Positions 25,675 to 37,324 of a stretch of 64,000 nucleotides of DNA are shown piece after piece (position 1 is the stretch's first letter; the number at the start of each line of letters is the position of its first letter). Source of the DNA: Rikenellaceae bacterium (lineage in GTDB: Bacteria; Bacteroidota; Bacteroidia; Bacteroidales; Rikenellaceae); assembly GCA_902362705.1 (NCBI GenBank), contig CABIXK010000007.1, positions 37,753-101,752 of the forward strand. Reading direction: 5' to 3'. The translations under genes were made by a program, and so were the position numbers. The notes beneath the pieces are model-generated. The model ran no database searches, was not told the origin of the DNA, and saw only the letters and a program-made list of their open reading frames with translations.

Positions 25675-28600
25675 CTAATACTCCTGCTTCGACAGGCGCA
25701 CGTAGCCGTTGTAGCGCCACTTGGCATTCTCCTCGGCGGCCTCGAAGAGCTCGGCGGCCTCGGCCGGGAATGCCTTCTGGAGCGAGGTGTAGCGCACCTC
25801 CTTCATCAGGAAGTCGCGGAACTTCGACCAGTCGGGCTCCTTCGAGTCGAGCACGAAGGGGTTCTTGCCCTCGGCCTCGAGCTGTGGGTTGTAGTGCCAC
25901 AGGTGCCAGTAACCGCACTCCACGGCCTGCTTGCCCACGGTCTGCGTGCGGGTCATGCCGCCCTTGATGCCGTGGTTGATGCAGGGTGCGTAGGCGATCA
26001 CGAGCGACGGTCCGGGATAGGCCTCGGCCTCCTTCAGCACGTTGAAGAGCTGCATCTGCGAGGCACCGATCGACACCTGAGCCACGTAGACATAGCCGTA
26101 GGTCATGGCGATGGCGCCCAGATCCTTCTTGCGGATGCGCTTGCCGCTCGACGCGAACTTGGCGACGGCACCCACGGGGGTCGACTTCGACGACTGGCCG
26201 CCCGTGTTGGAGTAGACCTCCGTGTCGACTACCAGGATATTCACGTCCTCGCCCGAAGCCAGCACGTGGTCGACGCCGCCGAAGCCGATGTCGTAGCCCC
26301 AGCCGTCGCCGCCGATGATCCACTGCGACTTCTTCACCAGCCAGTCCTTCATCTCCAGGATCTTCTTGCAGTAGTCGCAGCCGCAAGCCTCCAGCATCGG
26401 CACCAGACGCGCCGTCACCTCGGCCGAGCGCGACGACGAACCGCGCGCCTCGATCCACTCCTTCATCACGCCCTTCAGCTCGTCGGAGCACTTCTCGCAC
26501 GAAGCGATCGCGGCCTCCATCGTCTCTTGGATGCGGTTGCGGAGCTTCTCCACGCCCACGTGCATACCCAGACCGAACTCGGCGTTATCCTCGAACAGGG
26601 AGTTGGCCCATGCCGGCCCCTGCCCCTTGTCGTTGGTGCAGTAGGGGGTCGACGGAGCCGAACCCGAGTAGATCGAGGTGCAGCCCGTGGCGTTGGCCAC
26701 CATCATCTTGTCGCCGAAGAGCTGCGAGATGGCCTTGATGTAGGGGGTCTCGCCGCAGCCGGCGCAGGCGCCCGAGAACTCGAAGAGCGGCTGTGCGAAC
26801 TGGAGGTTCTTCACCGACTTGGTCTTGTCGACGACCTGCTTGTAGCCGATCTTCTCGGTCACGTAGGTCCAGTTGGCGGCCTGCGGCATCTGCGACTCGA
26901 GCGGCTTCATCACCAGCGCCTTCTCCTTGGCGGGGCAGACGTCGACGCAGTTGTTGCAGCCCACGCAGTCGAGCGGCGACACCTGGATGCGGAACTTCCA
27001 GGCCTTCGTCTCGCCCAGGCCCTGCTTCCACTCGAGGCCCGACGCTGCGGCCTCCTCCTCCGTAGCGAGGAAGGGACGGATGGCGGCGTGGGGGCAGACA
27101 TAGGCGCACTGGTTGCACTGGATACAGTTCTCGACCTTCCACTCGGGGACGTTGACGGCGATGCCGCGCTTCTCCCAGGCGGCCGTGCCGTTGTCCCAGG
27201 TGCCGTCCTCGCGGCCGTTGAAGGCCGAGACGGGCAGGTCGTCGCCCTTCAGACCGTTGATCGGATCGACGATCGAGCGCACGAACTCGGGGCGCGAAGC
27301 GTCCGAGGTCTGCACGAAGCCCTTATCCTCGATCGAAGCCCACTCGGCCGGCACCTCGATCTTCTCGACGGCGTCGCCGCCGGCGTCGACGGCCGCATAG
27401 TTCATGTTGACGATCTCCTCGCCCTTCTTGCCGTAGGACTTGAGGATGGCGTGCTTCATCTCCTCGACGGCCTTCTCGAACGGGATTACGCCGGCGATCT
27501 TGAAGAAGGCCGACTGCATGATGGTGTTGGTGCGCGATCCCAGACCCAGCTCGGCGGCGATCTTCGTGGCGTTGATGATGTAGAAGTTGATCTTGTTCTT
27601 CGCCAGGTAGGCCTTCATGTGGTCGGGCAGCGTGCGGCAGGTGGTCTCGGCGTCGTGCACCGAGTTGAGCAGGAACGAGCCGCCGGCCTTCAGACCCTTC
27701 AGCACGTCGTACTTGTCGACGTACGAGGGCACGTGGCAGGCCACGAAGTCGGGCGTGGTCACCAGGTAGGGCGACGTGATGGGCTGGTCGCCGAAGCGCA
27801 GGTGCGACGAGGTGTAGCCGCCCGACTTCTTCGAGTCGTAGGAGAAGTAGGCCTGGCAGTACTTGTCGGTCGAGCCGCCGATGATCTTGATCGAGTTCTT
27901 GTTGGCACCCACCGTACCGTCGGCGCCCAGGCCGAAGAAGAGGGCCTCGAAGGTGCCGGGCTTGGCCAGCGAGATCTCCTCGCCCACGGGCAGCGAGCGG
28001 AAGGTCACGTCGTCGGTGATGCCCACGGTGAACTGGTTCTTGGGCTCGTTCATCTTCAGGTTCTCGAAGACGGCGAGCATCTGCGCCGGCGTGGTGTCCT
28101 TCGACGAGAGGCCGTAGCGGCCGCCCACGATCAGCGGCCTCTCGCCGCAGGGGAGCGTGCGGGCCGTGGCGAAAGCCTCCACCACGTCGAGATAGAGCGG
28201 GTCGCCGTTGGCGCCGGGCTCCTTCGTGCGGTCGAGCACGCAGACGCGCTTGACCGTCGAGGGCAGCACCTCCAGGAGGTACTTCACGGCGAAGGGGCGG
28301 TAGAGGTGGACGGTGATGACGCCGACCTTCTCGCCGCGGGCCGTGAGGTGGTCGACCGTCTCCTTGAGGGTCTCGGTCACCGAACCCATAGCCACGACCA
28401 CGCGCTCGGCATCGGCTGCGCCGTAGTAGGTGAAGGGCTTGTAGGTGCGGCCGGTCATGGCGGAGATCTTCTCCATCGCCTCGGCCACCATGTCGGGCAC
28501 GGCGTCGTAGAACTTGTTGGCCGCCTCGCGCGTCTGGAAGTAGATGTCGGGGTTCTGGGCCGTACCGCGCGTGACGGGGTGCTCGGGGTTGAGCGCACGC

Positions 28601-29217
28601 TCGCGGAAGGACTTCAGCGCCTCGCGGTCGAACATGGCCGTCAGCGCGGCCTCGTCGATGAGCTCGATCTTCTGGATCTCGTGCGAGGTGCGGAAGCCGT
28701 CGAAGAAGTGGAGGAACGGAACGCGCGAGCGCAGCGAGACGATGTGGGCGATGCCCGCCAGGTCCATGACCTCCTGCACCGACGAGGTGGCCAGCATGGC
28801 GAAGCCGGTCTGGCGCGCGGCCATCACGTCCTGGTGGTCGCCGAAGATCGACAGCGACTGCGCGGCCAGCGCACGTGCCGATACGTGGAAGACGCCCGGG
28901 AGCAGCTCGCCGGCGATCTTGTACATATTGGGGATCATCAGCAGCAGACCCTGCGACGCGGTGAAAGTCGAGGTGAGGGCGCCGCTCTGCAGCGAGCCGT
29001 GCACGGCGCCGGCGGCACCGGCCTCCGACTGCATCTCGACCACCTTGACGGTCTCGCCGAAGATGTTCTTGCGACCCTGAGCCGCCCACTCGTCCACCAG
29101 CTCGGCCATCGTCGACGACGGCGTGATGGGATAGATGGCCGCAACCTCCGAGAACATGTAAGCCACATGTGCCGCAGCGTAGTTGCCATCGCAAGTGATG
29201 AATTTCTTTTCTGCCAT
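25675..29217 (-). CDS. nifJ: Pyruvate:ferredoxin (flavodoxin) oxidoreductase, single chain
   Basis: 1180 aa, full length for the one-chain enzyme. Domains in order: TPP pyrimidine-binding domain from residue 1 (YPITPSSTMAE), transketolase-C-like domain, gamma domain (GLGADGTVGANKNS), two ferredoxin motifs around residues 690-770 (CIQCNQCAYVCP, CVGCNNCVDVCP), and the TPP domain with CAGCGETPY, GDGWGYDIG and NTGGQSSKSTP. Oxidises pyruvate with CoA to acetyl-CoA and CO2, reducing ferredoxin. This feeds the Rnf complex encoded 9 kb away. Monocistronic. Confidence 0.97.
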   Translation of the reverse strand: MAEKKFITCDGNYAAAHVAYMFSEVAAIYPITPSSTMAELVDEWAAQGRKNIFGETVKVVEMQSEAGAAGAVHGSLQSGALTSTFTASQGLLLMIPNMYKIAGELLPGVFHVSARALAAQSLSIFGDHQDVMAARQTGFAMLATSSVQEVMDLAGIAHIVSLRSRVPFLHFFDGFRTSHEIQKIELIDEAALTAMFDREALKSFRERALNPEHPVTRGTAQNPDIYFQTREAANKFYDAVPDMVAEAMEKISAMTGRTYKPFTYYGAADAERVVVAMGSVTETLKETVDHLTARGEKVGVITVHLYRPFAVKYLLEVLPSTVKRVCVLDRTKEPGANGDPLYLDVVEAFATARTLPCGERPLIVGGRYGLSSKDTTPAQMLAVFENLKMNEPKNQFTVGITDDVTFRSLPVGEEISLAKPGTFEALFFGLGADGTVGANKNSIKIIGGSTDKYCQAYFSYDSKKSGGYTSSHLRFGDQPITSPYLVTTPDFVACHVPSYVDKYDVLKGLKAGGSFLLNSVHDAETTCRTLPDHMKAYLAKNKINFYIINATKIAAELGLGSRTNTIMQSAFFKIAGVIPFEKAVEEMKHAILKSYGKKGEEIVNMNYAAVDAGGDAVEKIEVPAEWASIEDKGFVQTSDASRPEFVRSIVDPINGLKGDDLPVSAFNGREDGTWDNGTAAWEKRGIAVNVPEWKVENCIQCNQCAYVCPHAAIRPFLATEEEAAASGLEWKQGLGETKAWKFRIQVSPLDCVGCNNCVDVCPAKEKALVMKPLESQMPQAANWTYVTEKIGYKQVVDKTKSVKNLQFAQPLFEFSGACAGCGETPYIKAISQLFGDKMMVANATGCTSIYSGSAPSTPYCTNDKGQGPAWANSLFEDNAEFGLGMHVGVEKLRNRIQETMEAAIASCEKCSDELKGVMKEWIEARGSSSRSAEVTARLVPMLEACGCDYCKKILEMKDWLVKKSQWIIGGDGWGYDIGFGGVDHVLASGEDVNILVVDTEVYSNTGGQSSKSTPVGAVAKFASSGKRIRKKDLGAIAMTYGYVYVAQVSIGASQMQLFNVLKEAEAYPGPSLVIAYAPCINHGIKGGMTRTQTVGKQAVECGYWHLWHYNPQLEAEGKNPFVLDSKEPDWSKFRDFLMKEVRYTSLQKAFPAEAAELFEAAEENAKWRYNGYVRLSKQEY

Positions 29218-29264
29218 TGTGTTGTAATTTAGTATGATTTGTGTGTTTACGGCATATTACGCCG

Positions 29265-29272
29265 CAAAGTTA
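29265..29272 (-). promoter_or_regulatory. -7 box of nifJ
   Basis: Perfect minus-strand TAACTTTG, about 48 bases upstream of the nifJ start. No clear TTTG at -33. Confidence 0.5.
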
Positions 29273-29341
29273 ACAAATCCGGCGTAAAAATCCGTCCGAT
29301 TTTTGCAGAATTAACCGGGAAATTTTCCCGATCTTCGCCCC

Positions 29342-30580
29342 ATGATTCCCTATCGCAAGAAAACACTGGACAACGGCCTCGAGGTGGTCGTCAACCGCGA
29401 CCGTCAGTCGAAGATGGCCGCCGTGAACCTGCTCTACCGCGTCGGCGCGCGCAACGAATCGCCCGAGCGCACGGGCTTCGCCCACCTGTTCGAGCACCTG
29501 ATGTTCCGCGGCACGCACCGCCACCCCGACTTCGACCGACCCGTGCAGATGGCGTCGGGCGACAACAACGCCTTCACCAACAACGACTACACCGACTTCT
29601 ACATCACCCTCCCGCGCGACCGCGTCGCCACGGCCCTGGAGCTCGAAAGCGACCGCATGACCGATCTGGCGATCACCCCCGGGAAGCTCGCCGCCGAGAA
29701 GCGCGTGGTGGTCGAGGAGTTCCGCCAGCGCTACCTCAACCAGCCCTACGGCGACCAGACGATGCTCCTGCGGGCGCTCGCCTACCGCAAGCACCCCTAC
29801 CGCTGGGCGACGATCGGCCTTACGCCCGACCACATCGAGGCGGCGACGCTCCCCGAGGTCGAGGCCTTCTACCGCCGCCACTACCGCCCCTCGAACGCCG
29901 TACTCTCGATCTCGGCCGACCTGGACGAGGAGCGCATGCTGGCCATGGCCGAGGAGTGGTTCGCCCCAGTGCCCGACCGTCCCGCGGCCGCGGAGCCCAT
30001 CCCCGCCGAGCCGCCCCAGACCGAGGCGCGGCGACAGGAGGTCGAGCGCGACGTGCCGGCCACGACCGTCACCGTCGCCTTCCGCATGGGGCGCCGCACC
30101 GACCCCTCGTTCCAGGCGGCCGACCTGGTGTCGGACCTGCTCGCGGGCGGCGACTCGGGACGGCTCCACCGCCGTCTGGTCAAGCAGCGGCGGCTCTTCG
30201 CCTCGGTCAACGCCTACGTGACGGGCGACCTCGACCCGGGGCTCTTCGTCGCCACGGGGCAGCTGCTGCCCACGACCACGGTCGACGAGGCCGAGGAGGC
30301 GCTGTGGGGCGAGCTGCTGTCGCTCGCCGACGGGCAGGCGAGCGACTACGAGCTGGAGAAGGTGAAGAACAAGTTCGAGGCGAACACCCTCTTCGGCGAG
30401 CTGAACGTGATGAACAAGGCCATGAACCTGGGCTTCTACTGCATGGCGGGCGATCTGGAGCTCGTCAACCGCGAGACGGCGCTCTACCGCGCCGTCGACC
30501 ACGACGCGATCGCGCGCTTCTGCCGCGAGACCTTCCGCCCCGAACAGAGTTCCACCCTCATATACCGAGCCGCACGATGA
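29342..30580 (+). CDS. M16 zinc peptidase, catalytic member
   Basis: 412 aa. The inverted zinc motif HLFEH (H48, E51, H52) and the downstream Glu in EKRVVVEEF form the active site of pitrilysin-family peptidases. It has no signal peptide. It overlaps the next gene by ATGA, and the partner lacks the zinc motif, so together they look like a heterodimeric peptidase of the kind seen in bacterial M16B pairs. Substrate unknown. Confidence 0.92.
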   Translation: MIPYRKKTLDNGLEVVVNRDRQSKMAAVNLLYRVGARNESPERTGFAHLFEHLMFRGTHRHPDFDRPVQMASGDNNAFTNNDYTDFYITLPRDRVATALELESDRMTDLAITPGKLAAEKRVVVEEFRQRYLNQPYGDQTMLLRALAYRKHPYRWATIGLTPDHIEAATLPEVEAFYRRHYRPSNAVLSISADLDEERMLAMAEEWFAPVPDRPAAAEPIPAEPPQTEARRQEVERDVPATTVTVAFRMGRRTDPSFQAADLVSDLLAGGDSGRLHRRLVKQRRLFASVNAYVTGDLDPGLFVATGQLLPTTTVDEAEEALWGELLSLADGQASDYELEKVKNKFEANTLFGELNVMNKAMNLGFYCMAGDLELVNRETALYRAVDHDAIARFCRETFRPEQSSTLIYRAAR

Positions 30581-31953
30581 AAACGACCGATTCCAACCCC
30601 TCCCCCACCACGACACTCGATGTGACGGCGGCCGAGCGCCGTCGGCTCCCCAACGGCGTCGCGCTCTACCTGCTGCATGCCGACGAGTTCGAAGTGCTGC
30701 GCGTGAGCTTCGTCTTCCGCGCCGGGTCGGTGCACCAGCAGGTGCCCTTCTCGGCCTCGGCCACGGCCAACCTCCTCGCCGAAGGGACGCGCGACCTGAC
30801 GGCCGCCGAGGTGGCCGAGCGGCTCGACTACTACGGTTCGTGGTACGACGTCTCGATCGACCGCGACTACGTCTACATCAGCTTCGCCATGCTCTCCAGG
30901 TTCGCGGCCGAGACGCTCGCCGTGGCCGAACAGGTGCTGCTCCGCCCCCTCTTCCCCGAGGAGGAGGTGGCCGCCTACTGCGCCGAGCGGCGCCAGCGGC
31001 TGGCCATCGAGCGGCGGAAGGTCGACGTCGAGGCGCGCGAGGCCTTCGCCCGGGCCCTCTTCGGCCCCGAGCACCCCTACGGCATCGCCGCCGACGAGGC
31101 GGCCTACGAGCGTCTGACGCGCGACGACGTGGCCGCATTCTACGAGCGGCACTACACGGCCCCCAACTGCTTCGTGGTGTGCAGCGGGCGCATCGACCCG
31201 GCGGCCGAGGAGGCCGTGGCGGCAATCGCCGCGCAGCTGCCCGGGGGGCCGTGCACGGAGGAGATCTCAAGACCCGACGTCGCGGAGCCGCAGGTTGCGG
31301 CCGGGGCCTTCGCCGGGGCCGACACGGCGACAGCTGCGGAGGGCAGCCCCTTCGCCGGGGCAGACACGCGGCCCTTCCCGGCGCCCGCGACGCAGCACGA
31401 GGCGCGCGTCGCCCACCCGGGGGCCGTGCAGTCGTCGATCCGCATCGGGCGGCTGCTCTTCCCGCGGCGCCACCCCGACTTCGCGGGGATGCAGGTCGTG
31501 GCGGCGGCGCTGGGCGGCTACTTCGGCTCACGCCTGATGCAGAACCTGCGCGAGCGCAACGGCTACACCTACGGCGTGGTGGCGGCGATGGTCAACTTCG
31601 AGCGGGCGGGCTACCTGGCCGTCGCCGCGCAGGTGGGCACCGAGGTGACCGGGGCGGCGCTTGCGGAGATCTACGCCGAGATCGAGCGCCTGCGCACGGA
31701 GCTGCTGCCCGACGAGGAGCTGGCGCTGGTCAAGCGGATCATGGAGGGCGAGATGATGCGCATCCTCGACGGGCCGTTCGGCATCGCCGACGTGACGATC
31801 GAAAACCTGCTCTGCGGCACCGACAACGGCGCCATCGACCGCAACCTCGCGCTCATCCGCGCCACGACCCCCGAGGATGTCCGGCGCCTGGCCCGCAAAT
31901 ACCTCGCGCGCGAAGATCTGGTGACGGTCGTGGCGGGCGACAGCCTGTCATAG
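30577..31953 (+). CDS. M16 peptidase-like protein, non-catalytic partner
   Basis: 458 aa. The position of HXXEH is occupied by ATANLLAEG, so zinc binding is lost. The C-terminal half keeps the R/Y substrate-binding region (LRERNGYTYGV). Between the two halves (about residues 228-262) lies a low-complexity insert with FAGADT occurring twice. ATG overlaps the TGA of the catalytic gene. A long terminator follows. Confidence 0.9.
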   Translation: MKTTDSNPSPTTTLDVTAAERRRLPNGVALYLLHADEFEVLRVSFVFRAGSVHQQVPFSASATANLLAEGTRDLTAAEVAERLDYYGSWYDVSIDRDYVYISFAMLSRFAAETLAVAEQVLLRPLFPEEEVAAYCAERRQRLAIERRKVDVEAREAFARALFGPEHPYGIAADEAAYERLTRDDVAAFYERHYTAPNCFVVCSGRIDPAAEEAVAAIAAQLPGGPCTEEISRPDVAEPQVAAGAFAGADTATAAEGSPFAGADTRPFPAPATQHEARVAHPGAVQSSIRIGRLLFPRRHPDFAGMQVVAAALGGYFGSRLMQNLRERNGYTYGVVAAMVNFERAGYLAVAAQVGTEVTGAALAEIYAEIERLRTELLPDEELALVKRIMEGEMMRILDGPFGIADVTIENLLCGTDNGAIDRNLALIRATTPEDVRRLARKYLAREDLVTVVAGDSLS

Positions 31954-31958
31954 GCACC

Positions 31959-32011
31959 ATTCATAAAATCAACGGGCGGAGTTTGCAGCTCCGCCCGTTG
32001 ATTTTATGAAT
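31959..32011. terminator. 23-bp perfect terminator overlapping the rsmA end
   Basis: Arms 31959-31981 and 31989-32011 pair perfectly over 23 bases with a 7-base loop. It ends both the M16 pair (plus) and rsmA (minus). The rsmA stop codon (32004-32006) lies inside the right arm. Confidence 0.9.
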
Positions 32012-32927
32012 GATCTGCTACCCACTGCGTCAACTCGACGAAATCGGCCACCGACAACTGCTCGGCGCGGCGCGTGAAGAAGGGGTGCTCGGCGCCCCCG
32101 AAGTCGCCGAAGGCCGAGCGGAGCGAGTTGCGGATCATCTTGCGTCGCTGGCCGAACGACGCCTTCACGACGCGCACGAAGAGCCTCTCGTCGCAGTCGA
32201 GCCGCTCCACGCCGTTGCGGCGCAGGCGGATGACGGCGCTCTTGACCTTGGGAGGCGGGTTGAAGACCGTCTCGCCCACCGTGAAAAGATACTCGATGTC
32301 GTACCACGCCTGCAGGAGCACCGACAGGATGCCGTACTCCTTCGACCCGGGCCCCTCGGCCAGACGCACGGCCACCTCGCGCTGGATCATGCCCACGCAC
32401 TCGGGCACCAGATCGCGGTTCTCCAGCACCTTGAAGAAGATCTGCGACGAGATGTTGTAGGGGAAGTTGCCGATGATCTTCAGCCCGCGCGGGAAGAGCG
32501 CGGCGAGGTCCATGCGCAGGAAATCGCCCTCCATCAGGCGGGGCGCGAAGTCGGGATAGTGGGCGTGGAGGTAGGCGACGCTCTCCGAATCGATCTCGGC
32601 GCCCCACGTGCGGATGTCGTCGCGCCGCAGCAGGAACTGCGTCAGCACCCCCATGCCGCACCCCACCTCCAGCACGTCGCAGGGGGCGGGGGTATGCGGG
32701 TCGACAGCCGGCGGGCAGGTCGCGTGCAGGCTGTCGGACTGCGAGCCGCCTGCGGGGTCGCCCGGATGCGATCCGTCGGATTGCGGGCAGATTGCCTGCT
32801 GCTCGGCGCCGGCCGCGGCCGCGAGGGGCGGCTCGCCGCCCGAGAGCGCGTCGCAGATCTTGCGCGCGATATTGAGGTCGACCAGAAAATGCTGGCCCAA
32901 CGCTTTCTTTGCTCTTACTTCGGTCAT
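32004..32927 (-). CDS. rsmA: 16S rRNA dimethyladenosine transferase RsmA/KsgA
   Basis: 307 aa. N-terminus KKALGQHFLVD, SAM motif EVGCGMGVLT (87-96) and catalytic NFPYNISS are diagnostic. It dimethylates A1518 and A1519 of 16S rRNA. An extra segment of about 50 residues (30-82), rich in Gly, Pro, Ser and Ala, sits between the first helix and the SAM motif, where other RsmA proteins have only a few residues. The gene's end overlaps the terminator. Confidence 0.94.
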   Translation of the reverse strand: MTEVRAKKALGQHFLVDLNIARKICDALSGGEPPLAAAAGAEQQAICPQSDGSHPGDPAGGSQSDSLHATCPPAVDPHTPAPCDVLEVGCGMGVLTQFLLRRDDIRTWGAEIDSESVAYLHAHYPDFAPRLMEGDFLRMDLAALFPRGLKIIGNFPYNISSQIFFKVLENRDLVPECVGMIQREVAVRLAEGPGSKEYGILSVLLQAWYDIEYLFTVGETVFNPPPKVKSAVIRLRRNGVERLDCDERLFVRVVKASFGQRRKMIRNSLRSAFGDFGGAEHPFFTRRAEQLSVADFVELTQWVADHS

Positions 32928-33212
32928 AATCGGGTGCGAAGTTACGGAAAACGGAGCACAGAGGCAAGCCGGAGCCTGCGCAATTTAAATCGGACGATCC
33001 GATTGCAGCTCGATTCATTATCGGGCAGCGCAATTTTGGCTTGCCCGGGGTCATGCTGCCGTCCGCACCCGGATTGCCGCCGGATCTTTATTCTCGGACG
33101 CTGCCAGCGGAGGGCGGCAAACTCTGCCAAGAGTTGCGGGCTTTCGCCGCCGGTGGCTGCGGCCCGCCGGCTGGCGCTGCAATGAATAGTGGCCTTGTTG
33201 CCGATTTGCACT

Positions 33213-33279
33213 CAGACCGTAGCCTGCGAGGGGCGGCGATTGAAGAGAGCAGCCCTTCGCCGGGGGTGGCTACGGGCTG
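33213..33279 (-). repeat. Palindromic dispersed element, copy 4
   Basis: Arms CAGACCGTAGCC (33213-33224) and GGCTACGGGCTG (33268-33279), one mismatch; interior GCAGCCCTTCGCC is the reverse of the other copies. It lies in a 591-base gap (32928-33518) that otherwise shows only repeat fragments. Confidence 0.78.
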
Positions 33280-33323
33280 CAAAAACCTTTGATTTTGATT
33301 CATCAGCGTTTAGCGCCGACGAT

Positions 33324-33382
33324 CGAAGCCTCGGGCTTCGTCCCTTTGGCACGACCGCCCCAGCCGGCAAAGGGAAATTGTG
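33324..33382. repeat. Second dispersed repeat type, copy 1
   Basis: Starts with the hairpin GAAGCCTCGGGCTTC, continues with CGTCCCTTTG and CGACCGCCCC, and ends GCCGGCAAAG. It matches 38669-38743, apart from a 16-base gap. Confidence 0.7.
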
Positions 33383-33484
33383 TGCGAAAGGGCGGCCAAA
33401 GACCGGCGGGCCGCAGGCTGCCGCCCGAGAACAAATGGAAAATCGCAGCGAGCGGCATGGCCTTCGCCCCTCACTCTCTTCCCA

Positions 33485-33527
33485 ACTTTCTACTTTTTAC
33501 TTTTCACTTAATTACTTATTACTTCTC
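33485..33527. repeat. 7-bp-period ACTTNNN array at a stop codon
   Basis: Six ACTT units at 33485, 33492, 33499, 33506, 33514 and 33521. On the minus strand the array contains the AAG codon and TAA stop of the 79-aa membrane protein gene. Confidence 0.8.
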
Positions 33528-33758
33528 CCGCTTGCGGCGGCGCCCCTTCTCGCGGCGCTCGTCGGCACGGCGCTGGAGCCGCTCGCGCCGCTGCACGAGG
33601 CGGAACGTATAGAGCAGGCCCGCGAAGCCGAAGCCCAGCAGCCCCACCCAGAACCAGACGGCGATACCTCGCTCGAGGTATTCGAGCGCATAGATGATGC
33701 CGGCGATGGCCAGCACCATCGCGACCAGACGGACGATTTGCATGAAGTCGAATCTCAT
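33519..33758 (-). CDS. Small two-span membrane protein with basic tail
   Basis: 79 aa. Hydrophobic helices at about 7-27 and 33-51, then a strongly basic tail (RRADERREKGRRRKREK). No family recognised. The start at 33758 gives an N-terminus (MRFDFMQIVRL) typical of an inner membrane protein; longer frames are not plausible. It follows another small membrane protein by 5 bases, so the two are likely co-expressed. Confidence 0.65.
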   Translation of the reverse strand: MRFDFMQIVRLVAMVLAIAGIIYALEYLERGIAVWFWVGLLGFGFAGLLYTFRLVQRRERLQRRADERREKGRRRKREK

Positions 33759-33763
33759 AGGAA

Positions 33764-33988
33764 TCAGGGTATATGGTGTTTGTCGACGTCGGAGAGATGG
33801 CGCCGCCGCTTCTTGCGGAACTCGTGGCAGACCATGCCGCACGCCGCAGCGACGAACAGCACGGCCACCAGCAGATCGAACAGCGTCACACAATGGCTCC
33901 GCAGCAGATAACCCCACAAATTATGCCCCAGCCACACGAGGGTGACGACGAGAAACGCCAGGGCGAGCGCAAACGTCTTCTTATTCAT
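33764..33988 (-). CDS. Small membrane protein
   Basis: 74 aa. Two hydrophobic stretches (about 6-26 and 33-53), followed by a basic HEFRKKRRRH tail. Paired with the 79-aa membrane protein downstream. No family recognised and no clear promoter. The 257 bases upstream (33989-34245) are C-rich and hold no gene. Confidence 0.6.
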   Translation of the reverse strand: MNKKTFALALAFLVVTLVWLGHNLWGYLLRSHCVTLFDLLVAVLFVAAACGMVCHEFRKKRRRHLSDVDKHHIP

Positions 33989-34245
33989 GGTATGATGGTT
34001 TAAGCACCCCTAATTTACGAAAAATTTCCGATTTCGCACCGCACCGGCCCCCTGCAGGAGGATCCTCGCGGAGCTTCCGAACCGCTTCGGCGAAAGATCG
34101 ATCACCGCCCGGCCCGCCGCCGGCACCAATCGGCCAAAAACCGGCCGCAGCACCGCAACCGGCACCATTGCGGCAGCACACCGCCACGACAGCCAAGCCA
34201 CCGAGAACGCAGCCCAACCACCGAAATCCGCCCCGACAACCAGCG

Positions 34246-36438
<2,193 letters not shown>

Positions 36439-36505
36439 GTCGTCGTGACTAACGCATTAAGCACAAAATTCGACATAAAGATAAAAAAGTTTTCGGAAAA
36501 AACCA

Positions 36506-36513
36506 TAACTTTG
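36506..36513 (+). promoter_or_regulatory. -7 box of lptB-aroA
   Basis: Perfect TAACTTTG 22 bases before the lptB start. No TTTG at the usual -33 distance. Confidence 0.5.
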
Positions 36514-36535
36514 TCGAAATTTATTACCGATCCCC

Positions 36536-37324
36536 ATGCGTCTCTACACCAGCCAGCTCGTCAAGAAATACAAGGCCCGCACGGTCGTCAACCACGTCTC
36601 GATCGACGTGAGCCAGGGTGAGATCGTGGGCCTGCTGGGCCCCAACGGCGCCGGCAAGACCACCACTTTCTACATGATCGTGGGTCTGATCAAGCCCAAC
36701 GAGGGGCAGATCTTCCTCGAAAACGACCAGGGCGGCGTGGCCGAGCTGACCGACCTGCCGGTCTACCGCCGCGCCCAGCTGGGCGTGGGCTACCTGGCGC
36801 AGGAGGCCTCGGTCTTCCGCCGTCTGTCGGTCGAGGACAACATCCGCTCGGTGCTGGAGATGACCGACTTCTCGAAGGAGTACCAGCGCGAGCGCCTGGA
36901 GTCGCTCATCGAGGAGTTCCGCCTGCAGAAGGTGCGCAAGAGCTTGGGCATCCAGCTCTCGGGCGGCGAGCGCCGCCGCACCGAGATCGCCCGCGCGGTG
37001 GCCATCAACCCGGCCTTCATCCTTCTGGACGAGCCTTTCGCGGGCGTCGACCCGATCGCCGTGGAGGACATCCAGTCGATCGTCGCCACGCTCAAGCACA
37101 AGAACATCGGCGTGATCATCACCGACCACAACGTCGACGAGACGCTGGCCATCACCGACCGCACCTACCTGCTCTACGAGGGCAAGATCCTCAAGACGGG
37201 CACGGCCGAGGAGCTGGCCGCCGACCCGATGGTGCGCAAAGTCTACCTGGGCCAGAACTTCGAGCTCAAGCGCAGCCACCACCTCACGCAGGAGATGATC
37301 CACCGCAAACCCGTCGAGGAGTAA
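36536..37324 (+). CDS. lptB: Lipopolysaccharide export ATPase LptB
   Basis: 262 aa. Walker [10 protein letters not shown] (35-43), Q-loop [10 protein letters not shown], signature [13 protein letters not shown], Walker [14 protein letters not shown] and H-loop TDHNV. The [10 protein letters not shown] and GERRR sequences are characteristic of LptB, which powers LPS transport with LptFG. Stop overlaps the aroA start (TAATG). Confidence 0.95.
   Translation: MRLYTSQLVKKYKARTVVNHVSIDVSQGEIVGLLGPNGAGKTTTFYMIVGLIKPNEGQIFLENDQGGVAELTDLPVYRRAQLGVGYLAQEASVFRRLSVEDNIRSVLEMTDFSKEYQRERLESLIEEFRLQKVRKSLGIQLSGGERRRTEIARAVAINPAFILLDEPFAGVDPIAVEDIQSIVATLKHKNIGVIITDHNVDETLAITDRTYLLYEGKILKTGTAEELAADPMVRKVYLGQNFELKRSHHLTQEMIHRKPVEE

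Noticed and set aside
31959..32011. Transposon terminal inverted repeats
   Set aside because: The two arms are 7 bases apart and lie at the ends of convergent genes, which fits a terminator.
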